From assembly GCA_963850525.1 (NCBI GenBank), contig CAWKLQ010000008.1, forward strand, positions 682,001-746,000: DNA of 64,000 nucleotides. Direction: 5' to 3'. The notes beneath the pieces are model-generated. The model ran no database searches and was not told where the DNA came from. It worked only from the letters and a program-made list of their open reading frames with translations. Positions within the stretch are counted from its first letter, which is position 1, and each line of letters begins with the position of its first letter. Position numbers and translations under genes: made by a program. Shown piece by piece: positions 44,262-52,737 of this stretch. The stretch is from JAEMQF01 sp963850525 (lineage in GTDB: Bacteria > Pseudomonadota > Gammaproteobacteria > Burkholderiales > Burkholderiaceae_C).

Positions 44262-45248
44262 ATGAGACACCACAATGCCTTCGCCGCCGTCCTGGCCCTT
44301 GGCTCGTGCCTGCTCGCGACGTCGACTGAGCTGGCCGCGCAAGCCGCCTACCCCGACAAGCCGATCAAGCTCATCGTCGGCTTCGCCCCGGGCGGCTCGA
44401 CCGACATCGTCGGGCGCATCGTCGCGCAGCGCCTCTCCGAGCGCCTGGGCCAGACGGTGAACGTCGACAACAAGGCCGGCGCAGGCGGCACGCTCGGTGC
44501 CGATGCCACGGCAAAGGCGCCGCCTGACGGCTACACATTGACGCTCGGAACCACGAGCACCCACGCGATCGCTGCGGGCGCGTACGCCAAGTTGCCTTAC
44601 GACCCGGTGGCCGACTTCACGCACATCTCGCTCGTCGCGATCACGCCTTACCTGCTCGTCGTCAATCCGCAGGTGAAAGCCAACAACCTCGCCGAGTTCG
44701 TGACGCTCGCCAAGGGCCAGCCGGGCAAGCTGAACTACGCGTCGGCGGGCAACGGCACGGCGACCCACCTGGCGATGGAAATGCTCAAGGACGCGGCCAA
44801 ATTGGACGTCGTTCACATCCCCTACAAAGGCAACGCGCCGGCCGACCTGGCGATCGTCAGCGGCGAAGTGCAGGCCGTGTTCGGCTCGATGCCGGCGCTG
44901 CTGCAGAACACGAAAGCCGGCAAAGTGCGCCCGCTCGCCGTGGGCACGCTGCTGCGCTCGCCGGCATTGCCCGACATTCCCACGGTGGCCGAACAAGGCT
45001 ACGCCGGCTTCGAGGCCGCGCTGTGGCTGGGCATCATGGGCCCGGCGAACATGCCCAAGGCAGTTGTCGATCGGCTGCACAAAGAAATTTCGGCGATCGT
45101 CGCAACCCCGGAGTTCAAGGCCGCGATGGACGCCAACGGTGCCGAGCCGCTCGCCAGCAAGTCGCCCGAAGAATTTCGCGAGATGCTGCGCGGCCAGGTC
45201 TCGAAGTACGTGAAGATCACCAAAGCCGTCGGCATCAAGCTCGACTGA
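44262..45248 (+). CDS. Bug/TctC-type periplasmic solute-binding protein
   Basis: A 328-residue exported binding protein. The signal peptide ends near ELAAQA before AYPDKPIKLIVGFAPGGSTD. DNKAGAGGTLGAD and YASAGNGTATHLAME are family blocks. It precedes a fumarylpyruvate-hydrolase-like gene by 36 bases, hinting at an aromatic or dicarboxylic acid ligand. No permease is encoded nearby. Confidence 0.93.
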   Translation: MRHHNAFAAVLALGSCLLATSTELAAQAAYPDKPIKLIVGFAPGGSTDIVGRIVAQRLSERLGQTVNVDNKAGAGGTLGADATAKAPPDGYTLTLGTTSTHAIAAGAYAKLPYDPVADFTHISLVAITPYLLVVNPQVKANNLAEFVTLAKGQPGKLNYASAGNGTATHLAMEMLKDAAKLDVVHIPYKGNAPADLAIVSGEVQAVFGSMPALLQNTKAGKVRPLAVGTLLRSPALPDIPTVAEQGYAGFEAALWLGIMGPANMPKAVVDRLHKEISAIVATPEFKAAMDANGAEPLASKSPEEFREMLRGQVSKYVKITKAVGIKLD

Positions 45249-45284
45249 TTCCCACCCCGCCACCCGACCCCCACGAAAGAACGC

Positions 45285-45977
45285 ATGAGCAACTACGTCA
45301 TCGAAATCGGCCCCCAACCCTCGCTGCCCGTCTCCGGCAGCGACAAGCGCTTTCCGGTCGGGCGCATCTACTGCGTCGGCCGCAACTACGCCGACCACGC
45401 GCGCGAAATGGGCCACGACCCGGACCGCGAGCCGCCGTTCTTCTTCATGAAGCCGGCGAATTCGGTCGTGCAAAACAATGCCGCCCTCGCCTACCCGGTG
45501 GGCACGAAAGACGTGCACCACGAAATCGAGCTGGTCGTGGCGATCGGCAGGGGCGGCAAGAACATCGCGGTGGACAAGGCGCTGAGCCACGTCTGGGGCT
45601 ACGGTGTGGGCCTGGACATGACGCGCCGCGACATCCAGGGCGAGGCGAAAAAACAAGGGCGCCCCTGGGAGATGGGCAAGGCGTTCGACGAGTCGGCGCC
45701 GTGCACCGCGCTGCGCCCGGCCAGCGAAATCGGCCACCCCGGCAAAGGCGCGATCACGCTGAAGGTGAACGGCCAGGTCAAGCAGACCGGCGACCTGGCG
45801 ATGCAGATCTGGAGCGTTCCCGAGCAGATTGCCTACCTGTCGAACCTGGTCACGCTGCAGCCCGGCGACTTGATTTTTTCCGGCACGCCAGCGGGCGTGG
45901 GGCCGGTCAGGGCGGGCGACAAGCTGGAAGGTCACGTCGACGGCGTGGGCGATCTGGTCATCAGCTACAAGGCCTGA
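45285..45977 (+). CDS. Fumarylacetoacetate-hydrolase family protein (fumarylpyruvate hydrolase-like)
   Basis: A 230-residue FAH-domain enzyme. YCVGRNYADHAREMGHD, FFFMKPANSVV and HHEIELVVAIG carry the metal-binding acidic residues. FSGTPAGVGPV ends the active site. The length and DHAREMG pattern match NagK-type fumarylpyruvate hydrolases of gentisate breakdown, which cut C-C bonds in acylpyruvates. No dioxygenase is present in the window, so the pathway is open. Confidence 0.85.
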   Translation: MSNYVIEIGPQPSLPVSGSDKRFPVGRIYCVGRNYADHAREMGHDPDREPPFFFMKPANSVVQNNAALAYPVGTKDVHHEIELVVAIGRGGKNIAVDKALSHVWGYGVGLDMTRRDIQGEAKKQGRPWEMGKAFDESAPCTALRPASEIGHPGKGAITLKVNGQVKQTGDLAMQIWSVPEQIAYLSNLVTLQPGDLIFSGTPAGVGPVRAGDKLEGHVDGVGDLVISYKA

Positions 45978-45983
45978 GCGGCT

Positions 45984-46009
45984 GTCATCCCGGCGCACGC
46001 CGGGATCCA
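45984..46009. repeat. Short palindromic repeat
   Basis: ATCCCGGCG (45987-45995) and CGCCGGGAT (45998-46006) form a hairpin just after the FAH gene. It shares the core of the elements at 1222 and 29810 and may act as a transcription end. Confidence 0.8.
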
Positions 46010-46061
46010 CCGTATCGAACAACAACAACCAACATTCGCCGCACGCACCGCGAGCAACCCC

Positions 46062-46829
46062 ATGGCATTTGACTTCAAAGGCAAGCGGATCGTCGTCACC
46101 GGCGGCAGCCGCGGCATCGGCCGCACGATCGCGCTCGGTTTCGCCGCCGCCGGCGCCGACGTATCGATCTGCGCTCGCGGCGCCGCGGCGCTCGAAGAGG
46201 CACGCGGCGCAATCGCCCGGCACGGCCGCAAGGCACACGCCGGCTCGTGCGACCTGGCCGACGGCGCAGCAGTCACCCGCTACGTGCAGGACGCCGGCGC
46301 TGCGCTCGGCGGCATCGACGTGCTCGTGAACAACGCCTCGGGCTTCGGCATGGGCGACGACGAAGCCGGCTGGGCGGCGGGACTGTCGGTCGACGTGATG
46401 GCGATGGTGCGTGCCTCGCACGCGGCGCTGCCGCTGCTCGAGGCAGCGCATGCCAAGTCGTCGAGCAGCTCGATCATCCACATCTCGTCGATCGCCGGCT
46501 ACCGTCACTCGATCCGCGCCCCTGCCTACGCCGCGGTGAAGGCCTTGATGCTCAACTACACGGCGAGCCAGGCCGCGACGCTGGCGCGCAAGGGAATCCG
46601 CGTGAACTGCATCGCGCCGGGTTCGGTTGAATTCCCCGGCGGCGTGTGGGACCAGCGGCGCTTGGCGAATGACCCGCTCTATGCGAACACGCTCAAAAGC
46701 ATTCCCTTCGGCCGCATGGGAACGCCCGACGAGATTGCCGAAGTCGCGCTGTTCCTCGCCTCACCGCACGCGCGCTGGATCACCGGGCAGTCGATCGCGG
46801 TGGATGGCGGGCAGTTGCTGGGGAGTTGA
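46062..46829 (+). CDS. Short-chain dehydrogenase/reductase
   Basis: A 255-residue classical SDR with cofactor loop TGGSRGIGRTIAL, NNASGFG, and an active site with SSIAGYRHS and YAAVKAL (Tyr-x3-Lys). The PGSVEFPGG loop follows. It lies after the FAH gene and the repeat. Substrate unknown. Confidence 0.9.
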   Translation: MAFDFKGKRIVVTGGSRGIGRTIALGFAAAGADVSICARGAAALEEARGAIARHGRKAHAGSCDLADGAAVTRYVQDAGAALGGIDVLVNNASGFGMGDDEAGWAAGLSVDVMAMVRASHAALPLLEAAHAKSSSSSIIHISSIAGYRHSIRAPAYAAVKALMLNYTASQAATLARKGIRVNCIAPGSVEFPGGVWDQRRLANDPLYANTLKSIPFGRMGTPDEIAEVALFLASPHARWITGQSIAVDGGQLLGS

Positions 46830-46982
46830 GTTCGCCGGAGGGCGCGTTGCAGGGCATCTCGTGCATCGGGTTTTGGAGCACATCCACTCGCCGGCACCCA
46901 CTGCTAGACTGAAAAGGCATGTTCGCAGAGTCACCGGATGCGGCATGCGGGCAAGAACTCGTGTTTTCACATGGGGGACCAC

Positions 46983-48038
46983 ATGCACATCAGAACCCTG
47001 ATCGCCGCACTGGGCATTGCTTTGTTGTTGGCTGGAACGAACGCTTCGGCGCAGACCGCCGAGGTCTCGGCAAAACGGCTCGAAGAAATCTACGCCATGA
47101 CGCCGGAGCGAATGGCGGACACCAGCAAGTGGATCCGCAGCCGCTACGACCAGATGATGGGGCACATCCATTCGATCAAGGATGCAAAGATCCGCGCGCT
47201 GGTGATCGACATGGTGACCAACCCGCGCTCGACGATCTTCAACGTGTCGGCAGAAAAAGACGCGTTCCGCTTCTCGCCGGCCGCTGGTGGACCCGGGCAT
47301 CACTTTTATCCCGGGGGTTTGGCGGTGCATGCCCTCGAGAACATCGAGGTCTCTTTCGGCTGGGCAAATACCGTCGGCAAGGTGCATGACGTCGAGGGCG
47401 TGAATCGCGACATCATCATTGCGGCACTCGTGCTGCACGACTGGGCGAAAGTCTGGTACCTGTGGGACCCGGCAACCGCCACCATCAAGCGGCCCGATTG
47501 GTTCCCGGCCTACTGGGGCGGCGAGCAAGGCATCGCCAAGTGGAAGTGGATGGGCGGCCACGGCGCCATCGTCTACGCCGAACTGATGAAGCGAGGCGCG
47601 CCGATGGATCTGGTGATCGCCACGGCGGCGTCCCACTTCGACGCGTTCTGGGAAGTCGACAAGGCGGACGGAAAGGAGGGCTTGAACGCGGCGCTGGCCG
47701 AGGCAGCCAAGCTGGCTGGTGTGCCGGCCCCGAAAGTCGACCCGGCCAAGCGCATGAGCGAGTGGTGGATGATCGTCTACTCGGACGGGTCCTGGTCTTA
47801 CTCCCACTACATCGCCGGACAGTTTGCGCACAACTGGGCGCGCGACGTCGCCAAGGACCTGGGCATCGATCCGAAGTCGCCGCAGGCCAACAAGCTCGCC
47901 AATTTCGTTCTGACGCGTCTGTCCGACTTCAAGCTGTACAGCATGTACCAGGCCGCCGGTTACGACGCGTCGGTGCCGAAGAAGGCGATCCTTGCCGTGC
48001 TGAAGGACTCCTCGGCCCTCGAAGTGCCGGCGCGCTGA
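46983..48038 (+). CDS. Exported HD-domain phosphohydrolase-like protein
   Basis: A 351-residue protein with a signal peptide (MHIRTLIAALGIALLLAGTNASA). The mature part has an HD pattern: PGHHFYPGGLAVHALENI, then LVLHDWAKVW (His-Asp), then GGHGAIVYAEL and ATAASHFDAFWE, enough for a metal site. HD enzymes are almost always cytoplasmic, so a periplasmic one is odd. GGGGG precedes the ATG at 46983. The substrate is unknown. Confidence 0.75.
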   Translation: MHIRTLIAALGIALLLAGTNASAQTAEVSAKRLEEIYAMTPERMADTSKWIRSRYDQMMGHIHSIKDAKIRALVIDMVTNPRSTIFNVSAEKDAFRFSPAAGGPGHHFYPGGLAVHALENIEVSFGWANTVGKVHDVEGVNRDIIIAALVLHDWAKVWYLWDPATATIKRPDWFPAYWGGEQGIAKWKWMGGHGAIVYAELMKRGAPMDLVIATAASHFDAFWEVDKADGKEGLNAALAEAAKLAGVPAPKVDPAKRMSEWWMIVYSDGSWSYSHYIAGQFAHNWARDVAKDLGIDPKSPQANKLANFVLTRLSDFKLYSMYQAAGYDASVPKKAILAVLKDSSALEVPAR

Positions 48039-48080
48039 CTCCGCGCGCGGAATTCGTCCATTGCCGCGCTGACCGGCTCG

Positions 48081-48455
48081 ATGCTTGAGCTGCGGTGTGG
48101 GTTTGCCGGCGCGGCACTGACCGCGGTGCTGCTGTTTGCGCAACCTGCGGTGGCGACGCCGCAAGTGATTTCCATCCAGGATGGCGCCGTGCCGCGTGCC
48201 CAGCGCGTGCTCAAGACGGTGCAAGATTCGCTGGTGCGCATCGAGTGGTCGGCGGACCGGGTGACGACGGTTCACCTCGAGGGCTACGACATCTCGCTCA
48301 CCGTGCGGCCGGGTCAGACCGCAGTCATGGAATTCAAGGCCTTCGCCAGCGGACGCTTCCCGGTGCACGCGCATGCGGGCGAGGCGCGCGGCGGACCTTC
48401 GACGCACGCCCATGGGCGCAGCGTGCTGCTGCGGCTCGAGGTGCATCCCAAGTGA
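48081..48455 (+). CDS. Small exported protein, cupredoxin-like
   Basis: A 124-residue protein. The signal peptide ends near AVATPQ. The mature part is beta-rich with HLEGYDISLTVRPGQTAVMEF and a C-terminal His cluster (HAHAGEARGG then THAHG), resembling degenerate cupredoxins that bind metal through His. It overlaps the following membrane protein by four bases, so they act together. Confidence 0.6.
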   Translation: MLELRCGFAGAALTAVLLFAQPAVATPQVISIQDGAVPRAQRVLKTVQDSLVRIEWSADRVTTVHLEGYDISLTVRPGQTAVMEFKAFASGRFPVHAHAGEARGGPSTHAHGRSVLLRLEVHPK

Positions 48456-49915
48456 GTCTGCGCGGCGCGGCTGCGCGGCGCGCGCTGCTTGCAGCGTTGG
48501 CGCTGGTCGGCGTGACCGGCAGCGGCAGCGCGCTCGCCCACGCCTTCGGCGCACGTCATGAACTTCCGGTGCCGGTCTGGTTGTTCGTTGTCGGCGGCGC
48601 GTTGACGGTGACTTTGACCTTCGTCGTGCTCGCCGCGTTTGCGCGCGGCAGCGCCGACCGCGGCGCCGGCGCCGCGTGGCCGCTCCAAGGCACGCGGCTG
48701 GGCACCTGGCTGCGCGCGCCCGTCGCCGCGTGGGCGCTCAAGGCGTTGGGAGTCGCCGGACTCGCTCTCGTGTTGATTGCGGGTTTCTTCGGCAGCACCG
48801 ATCCGAACCGCAACATCGCTCCGACGCTCGTGTGGATCGTGGGGTGGGTCGGGCTTTCCTACCTCGCCATGCTCGTGGGCAACGTCTGGCCCGTCGTCAA
48901 CCCATGGCGAACGCTGTACGACGTCTGCTCTACGCGGCACCGCGGACCGGTGACGCCCTGGCCGCAGCGTCTCCAGTCGTGGCCGGCGCTCGTCATGCTG
49001 CTCGCGTTCGGCTGGGTGGAGCTGGTGTTTCCGTACCGCGCGACGCCTCCCGTTCTCGCGACCCTGGTGTTGGCCTATTCGGTGCTCACCTGGGCCGGCA
49101 TGGCCCGCTTCGGGCCCGACGTCTGGCTGCGCCACGCCGATCCGTTCCATCGTGTATTCGAACTGTTTTCGCGCTTTGCGCCGCTGGCCAGCGTGCCCCA
49201 CACTGGCCTGGTGCTGCGCCCGCACGCGGCGGGCTTGCTGGGGCGCGGCGGCGAACGCTCATCGACAGCCGAAGTAACGTTCGTGATGGCCATGCTCGCG
49301 ATCGTGCTGTTCGACGCGCTGCAGGGCAGCACGCATTGGGCCGCGCTGGAAGACATGGTTCACGCGCTCGACCCCAAGCTCGGCGACACCGGGTGGGTCG
49401 CCCTGCATACGGCGGGCCTGCTGGGGACCTGGCTGCTGTTTCTCGGCCTCTATCTCGGCGCCTGTGCCCTCGCCGACGTCGCTGCCGGCGGCGCCCTGCC
49501 GACATGGGACTGCGCTCGTGCGTTCGCGCCCACGCTGATTCCGATCGCCGTGGGTTACCACTTCGCCCACACCTTCACCTACCTCCTGGTGCAGGGCCAG
49601 ACCCTGCAGTTCCTCGTCTCGGACCCGCTGGGCATGGGCTGGAACCTGTTCGGCACACGCGATGCGCAGATCGACATCGCGATCATCGGCACGAAGACGG
49701 CGTGGTACCTGGCACTCAGCGCCATCGTCGCCGGCCACGCCATCTCAGTGCTCTTGGCCCACGTGACTGCCGAGCGCCTGCTCAGAACGCGCGCACAGAC
49801 CTTTCGCGTGCTGCTGCCGATGACGTTGCTGATGGTGATCTACACCGTCGTCAGCCTGATGATCCTGGCCGAACCCCTGGTCCGCTACTCAGGGCCGCAG
49901 GAAACGATCATCTGA
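48452..49915 (+). CDS. Polytopic membrane protein of unknown function
   Basis: A 487-residue protein, GTG start coupled to the cupredoxin-like gene, with about eleven to twelve helices. Recognisable stretches include VGNVWPVVNPWRTLYD and HFAHTFTYLLVQGQ. Similar proteins in databases are often called fenitrothion hydrolase, a name that I would not trust as a function. With a small exported metal-binding-like partner it may be a metal-related membrane enzyme or transporter. Confidence 0.65.
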   Translation: MSLRGAAARRALLAALALVGVTGSGSALAHAFGARHELPVPVWLFVVGGALTVTLTFVVLAAFARGSADRGAGAAWPLQGTRLGTWLRAPVAAWALKALGVAGLALVLIAGFFGSTDPNRNIAPTLVWIVGWVGLSYLAMLVGNVWPVVNPWRTLYDVCSTRHRGPVTPWPQRLQSWPALVMLLAFGWVELVFPYRATPPVLATLVLAYSVLTWAGMARFGPDVWLRHADPFHRVFELFSRFAPLASVPHTGLVLRPHAAGLLGRGGERSSTAEVTFVMAMLAIVLFDALQGSTHWAALEDMVHALDPKLGDTGWVALHTAGLLGTWLLFLGLYLGACALADVAAGGALPTWDCARAFAPTLIPIAVGYHFAHTFTYLLVQGQTLQFLVSDPLGMGWNLFGTRDAQIDIAIIGTKTAWYLALSAIVAGHAISVLLAHVTAERLLRTRAQTFRVLLPMTLLMVIYTVVSLMILAEPLVRYSGPQETII

Positions 49916-49999
49916 TTGCCGCCGAACCCGGCTCGCTTTCGCTGCGCTGGAACGCGATGAACTTGCGCCGCGTCTTCGGGCCCGGGTGGGTTCAGTGCC

Positions 50000-50434
50000 T
50001 CAGCTCTTCACGGCCTTCTTCGCCGCGGCAGACTTCTTCGCAGCGAGTTCCGCCGCCTTCAGCGCTTCGGCCTTCTTCGCGTGCAGTTCGGTGCGCGACA
50101 GGTGCGGGCCCTTGGGGTGCGGTTTGGCTTCCTTCGACTCCTTGGCGGTGTCCTTGCCTGCCTTGGGTTCTTTCGTCGGATTCGGCAGCTTTGGCGGTTT
50201 GCTCGGCTTGGCCTCTTTGACCACCTTGACCGGTTTCGCCTTGGGCAGCTTGGCCTTCGCCTGGCGCTTCGCCCTGTCGTCCTTGAGCGCGCGGCGCGCT
50301 TCGAGCAGCGCTTGTTCCTGCTCTGAAGGCGGCTGGTCGGCGCCGCGCGACTGGGCGCGCATCAGCGTCGCCACGTGCAACATCGCCCCGTTCTTCTCGA
50401 GTTGACGCCTCAGGGTTGCGGTTCGAATCGGCAT
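50000..50434 (-). CDS. Histone H1-like Lys/Ala/Pro-rich protein
   Basis: A 144-residue protein. A short folded N-terminal segment (MPIRTATLRRQLEKNG) is followed by a tail of Lys-Ala-Pro repeats such as KPSKPPKLPNPTKEPK ending in AKKSAAAKKAVKS. Tails like this bind DNA non-specifically, as in AlgP or HctB proteins. GGAGG lies five to nine bases before the ATG. It converges on the membrane protein gene. Confidence 0.75.
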   Translation of the reverse strand: MPIRTATLRRQLEKNGAMLHVATLMRAQSRGADQPPSEQEQALLEARRALKDDRAKRQAKAKLPKAKPVKVVKEAKPSKPPKLPNPTKEPKAGKDTAKESKEAKPHPKGPHLSRTELHAKKAEALKAAELAAKKSAAAKKAVKS

Positions 50435-50519
50435 GATGACCTCCGATTGAGTGAACAGCGCGAATATCCTCGCCTGTGAGCGCGGCGTCAATCGAAATCG
50501 ACCCGGCGCGCCGGACGAT

Positions 50520-50662
50520 ACGATCAGCTCAGGATGTTCGTGTCCCCGCACACCGACAGCGCCTGCCCCGATATTGTCGTGGCGCGCGGGCTGGACAGGT
50601 AGACGACATAGGCCGGGCAGCAGCGCGTTGACGCGGATCTTGTCGGAGCCAAGTGTGACGCC
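50520..50662 (-). pseudogene. Decayed 3' end copy of the downstream SDR gene
   Basis: Bases 50520-50610 match 53512-53602 nearly base for base, encoding the SDR tail YLSSPRATTISGQALSV. After a deletion of about 130 bases the match resumes with 53741-53778 (NALLPG region), out of frame. It lies immediately left of the ATPase-PIN-ligase module. The remaining sequence to 50809 shows only a probable promoter. Confidence 0.85.
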
Positions 50663-50809
50663 GTCGGAAGGGAATCAAAGTGCCAAGGACGGCATCCCAG
50701 TAAGTTCGACGACGCCGGGTCAAGCCAGGAGGAGCGGCGACTTCGTGTTGTCCGTTAGCATCGTCGAAGCTCGACATGAACTGTCACTCGCTCCACAGGT
50801 GCCATCCGA

Positions 50810-52210
50810 ATGCTGACCCACTTACGCATCAAGAACTTCAAAGCCTGGTCCGACACGGGTGATGTCAGGCTGGCGCCGCTGACGGTGCTTTTCGGAACCA
50901 ACAGTTCTGGCAAGTCGAGTGTGGGGCATCTGCTGCTTGCACTGAAGCAGACGGTACTGTCCACCGACCGCAAGCGTGCGCTCCACCTTGGCGATACCAA
51001 CAGCCTGATCGACCTTGGAACCTTTGCAGACTGCGTGAACGGCCATGACTTAGGCAAGACGCTGGAGTTTCAACTCCGCTGGCGTGTGCCAGGCGGACTA
51101 ACGGTGCGCAATGCGCTGGATCGTCGCGCACAAAGCTTTGCTGGAGACGAGTTGGAACTCAGCGCAAAGTTGATCGCAAACAAGGCCGATCAGCCCGAAA
51201 CCGCCGAGTTCCGCTACCGGTTGCTGCAACAGGGTATGAAGGCGCTCGAAGTGGAGCACACCAAAAAGGCCAGCGGCGGCGACCTCAAGTGTGAACCTCT
51301 GCGCCTAGTTCACGCGCAAGGCCGCAAGTGGCCCGCCGAAGCACCGGAGAAGTTTTATCGCTTTACCGATCGCACGCTGCTTCGCTATCAGAACGCCGAC
51401 TTTCTGGCCGAATTTGCTTTGGAAACCGAGCGGCTGTTCAGCCAGTTCTACTACCTCGGGCCCTTGCGCAGCCACCCAAAAAGGGTGTATCAGTGGTCGG
51501 GCGATACGCCGCCGGATGTTGGGCCTCAAGGAGAGTCGGCAATTGCTGCGCTTCTCTCCGCCAAGCAGGAGGGGCGGTCGCTCAATCGAGGCCACAGGCA
51601 GCGCAAACAGCCGTTCGATACATTCGTCGCCGAATGGCTCAAGCACATGGGGGTGATCGCAGACTTCGACGTCAAACCCGTCGCCAAGGACCGCAAGGAG
51701 TACGAGGTGTTAGTGCGTACCCATGCGGAATCTGCGCAAGTGAAGCTTACCGATGTCGGCTTCGGTGTTTCCCAAGTTCTGCCGGCCCTCGTTCAGGCGT
51801 TTTACGCACCTGCCGATTCAATTGTCTGGATGGAACAGCCCGAAATTCACCTCCACCCCCAGGTTCAGTCCAATCTTGCGGACGCGTTCATTTGTGCCGT
51901 TCAGGCTTGGGAAGGGGGTAAGCCTCGCGGCATGCAGCTCATCGTCGAAAGCCATTCCGAACACTTTCTGACGCGATTGCAGCGACGAATCGCGGAAGGC
52001 AGTATCAACAAGGATGACGTTGCCGTGTACTTCGTAAGCCGCGCCGACCCACACGCGCGGCTGGAGCCACTGGTCCTTAACGACGACGGTGAAGTGGAAA
52101 ACTGGCCCGACAATTTCTTCGGCGACGATATGGCGGACGTCGCAGCACGGGTGCGTGCGGCCATGGAGCGCCGACGAAAGGCATCGGCATCCAGTGCCGG
52201 AGTCGAGTGA
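50810..52210 (+). CDS. AAA family ATPase, RecF/SMC-like (DUF3696 type)
   Basis: A 466-residue ATPase with an ABC-type split domain. Walker A is GTNSSGKSS at about 29-37, a signature-like VGFGVSQVLPALV is at about 312, Walker B is SIVWMEQPEIHLHP near 340, and ESHSEHFLTRLQRRI carries the switch His. The C-terminal DDGEVENWPDNFFGDD fits DUF3696. No TOPRIM or other nuclease domain is fused. Such ATPases act as sensors or gates in anti-phage systems. It is coupled to a PIN nuclease gene (TGATG) and has visibly lower GC, for example 31 of 60 bases at 51361-51420. Confidence 0.88.
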   Translation: MLTHLRIKNFKAWSDTGDVRLAPLTVLFGTNSSGKSSVGHLLLALKQTVLSTDRKRALHLGDTNSLIDLGTFADCVNGHDLGKTLEFQLRWRVPGGLTVRNALDRRAQSFAGDELELSAKLIANKADQPETAEFRYRLLQQGMKALEVEHTKKASGGDLKCEPLRLVHAQGRKWPAEAPEKFYRFTDRTLLRYQNADFLAEFALETERLFSQFYYLGPLRSHPKRVYQWSGDTPPDVGPQGESAIAALLSAKQEGRSLNRGHRQRKQPFDTFVAEWLKHMGVIADFDVKPVAKDRKEYEVLVRTHAESAQVKLTDVGFGVSQVLPALVQAFYAPADSIVWMEQPEIHLHPQVQSNLADAFICAVQAWEGGKPRGMQLIVESHSEHFLTRLQRRIAEGSINKDDVAVYFVSRADPHARLEPLVLNDDGEVENWPDNFFGDDMADVAARVRAAMERRRKASASSAGVE

Positions 52211-52737
52211 TGCGTGCCGTGGTGGACACCAACGTGATCCTCGTCGCCAACGGCAAGCATGCCGATGTTTCCCCAGCTTGTGTGCAGACGTGCATCGCTC
52301 GTCTCGTATCCCTGAAAGAAAACGGCAAGGTCGTAATCGACGACGCCTATCGCATTCTCGGTGAGTACCAGAATAAGACTTCGCCAATGAAGAGCAAGGG
52401 CCCGGGCGACGTGTTCGTTCGCTGGTTGCTTCAGAACAGTGCGAACATTCGCCACGTGGAGCAAGTGACCCTCACCGAGCCGATCATCGACGTGTTCGAT
52501 GAATTTCCAGATTCGGCACTGCAACTCCACGTCGATGCGGCGGACCGCAAGTTTCTGGCCACTGCAGCTGCGCACCCGCTTCTGCCGCCAGTCTGGCAGG
52601 CCACAGACAGCAAATGGCTCGACTGGTGGAGTCAGCTGAATGCCACTGGCGTCAGCATCGAATTTCTCTGCCCAGAGGAAGTGTGTCGGTTCTACGCAAA
52701 GAAGTTCCCGCATCGCGCAGTACCTCCATTGCCATGA
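52210..52737 (+). CDS. PIN-domain ribonuclease, effector candidate
   Basis: A 175-residue PIN protein. Acidic metal ligands appear in order: VVDTNVIL (Asp6), YRILGEY (Glu), DAADRKFLATA (Asp) and ATDSKWL (Asp). PIN enzymes cut RNA, often tRNA or rRNA, in toxin systems. It is larger than a usual VapC (about 130) and has an extra C-terminal region of about 40 residues. It begins at the ATG overlapping the ATPase stop and overlaps the ligase start (ATGA), so all three are made together. An antitoxin is not seen. Confidence 0.82.
   Translation: MRAVVDTNVILVANGKHADVSPACVQTCIARLVSLKENGKVVIDDAYRILGEYQNKTSPMKSKGPGDVFVRWLLQNSANIRHVEQVTLTEPIIDVFDEFPDSALQLHVDAADRKFLATAAAHPLLPPVWQATDSKWLDWWSQLNATGVSIEFLCPEEVCRFYAKKFPHRAVPPLP

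Noticed and set aside
43125..46508. Very long open frame on the minus strand (over 1100 codons)
   Set aside because: Only 43125-44204 looks like a protein (RlmN-like). The rest is Arg/His-rich antisense of the Bug, FAH and SDR genes, as expected at high GC.
50810..52737. Reading the ATPase-PIN pair as PARIS (AriAB), OLD/Gabija or Septu
   Set aside because: No TOPRIM domain, no DUF4435 or HNH partner. The partner is a PIN protein followed by an RNA ligase.
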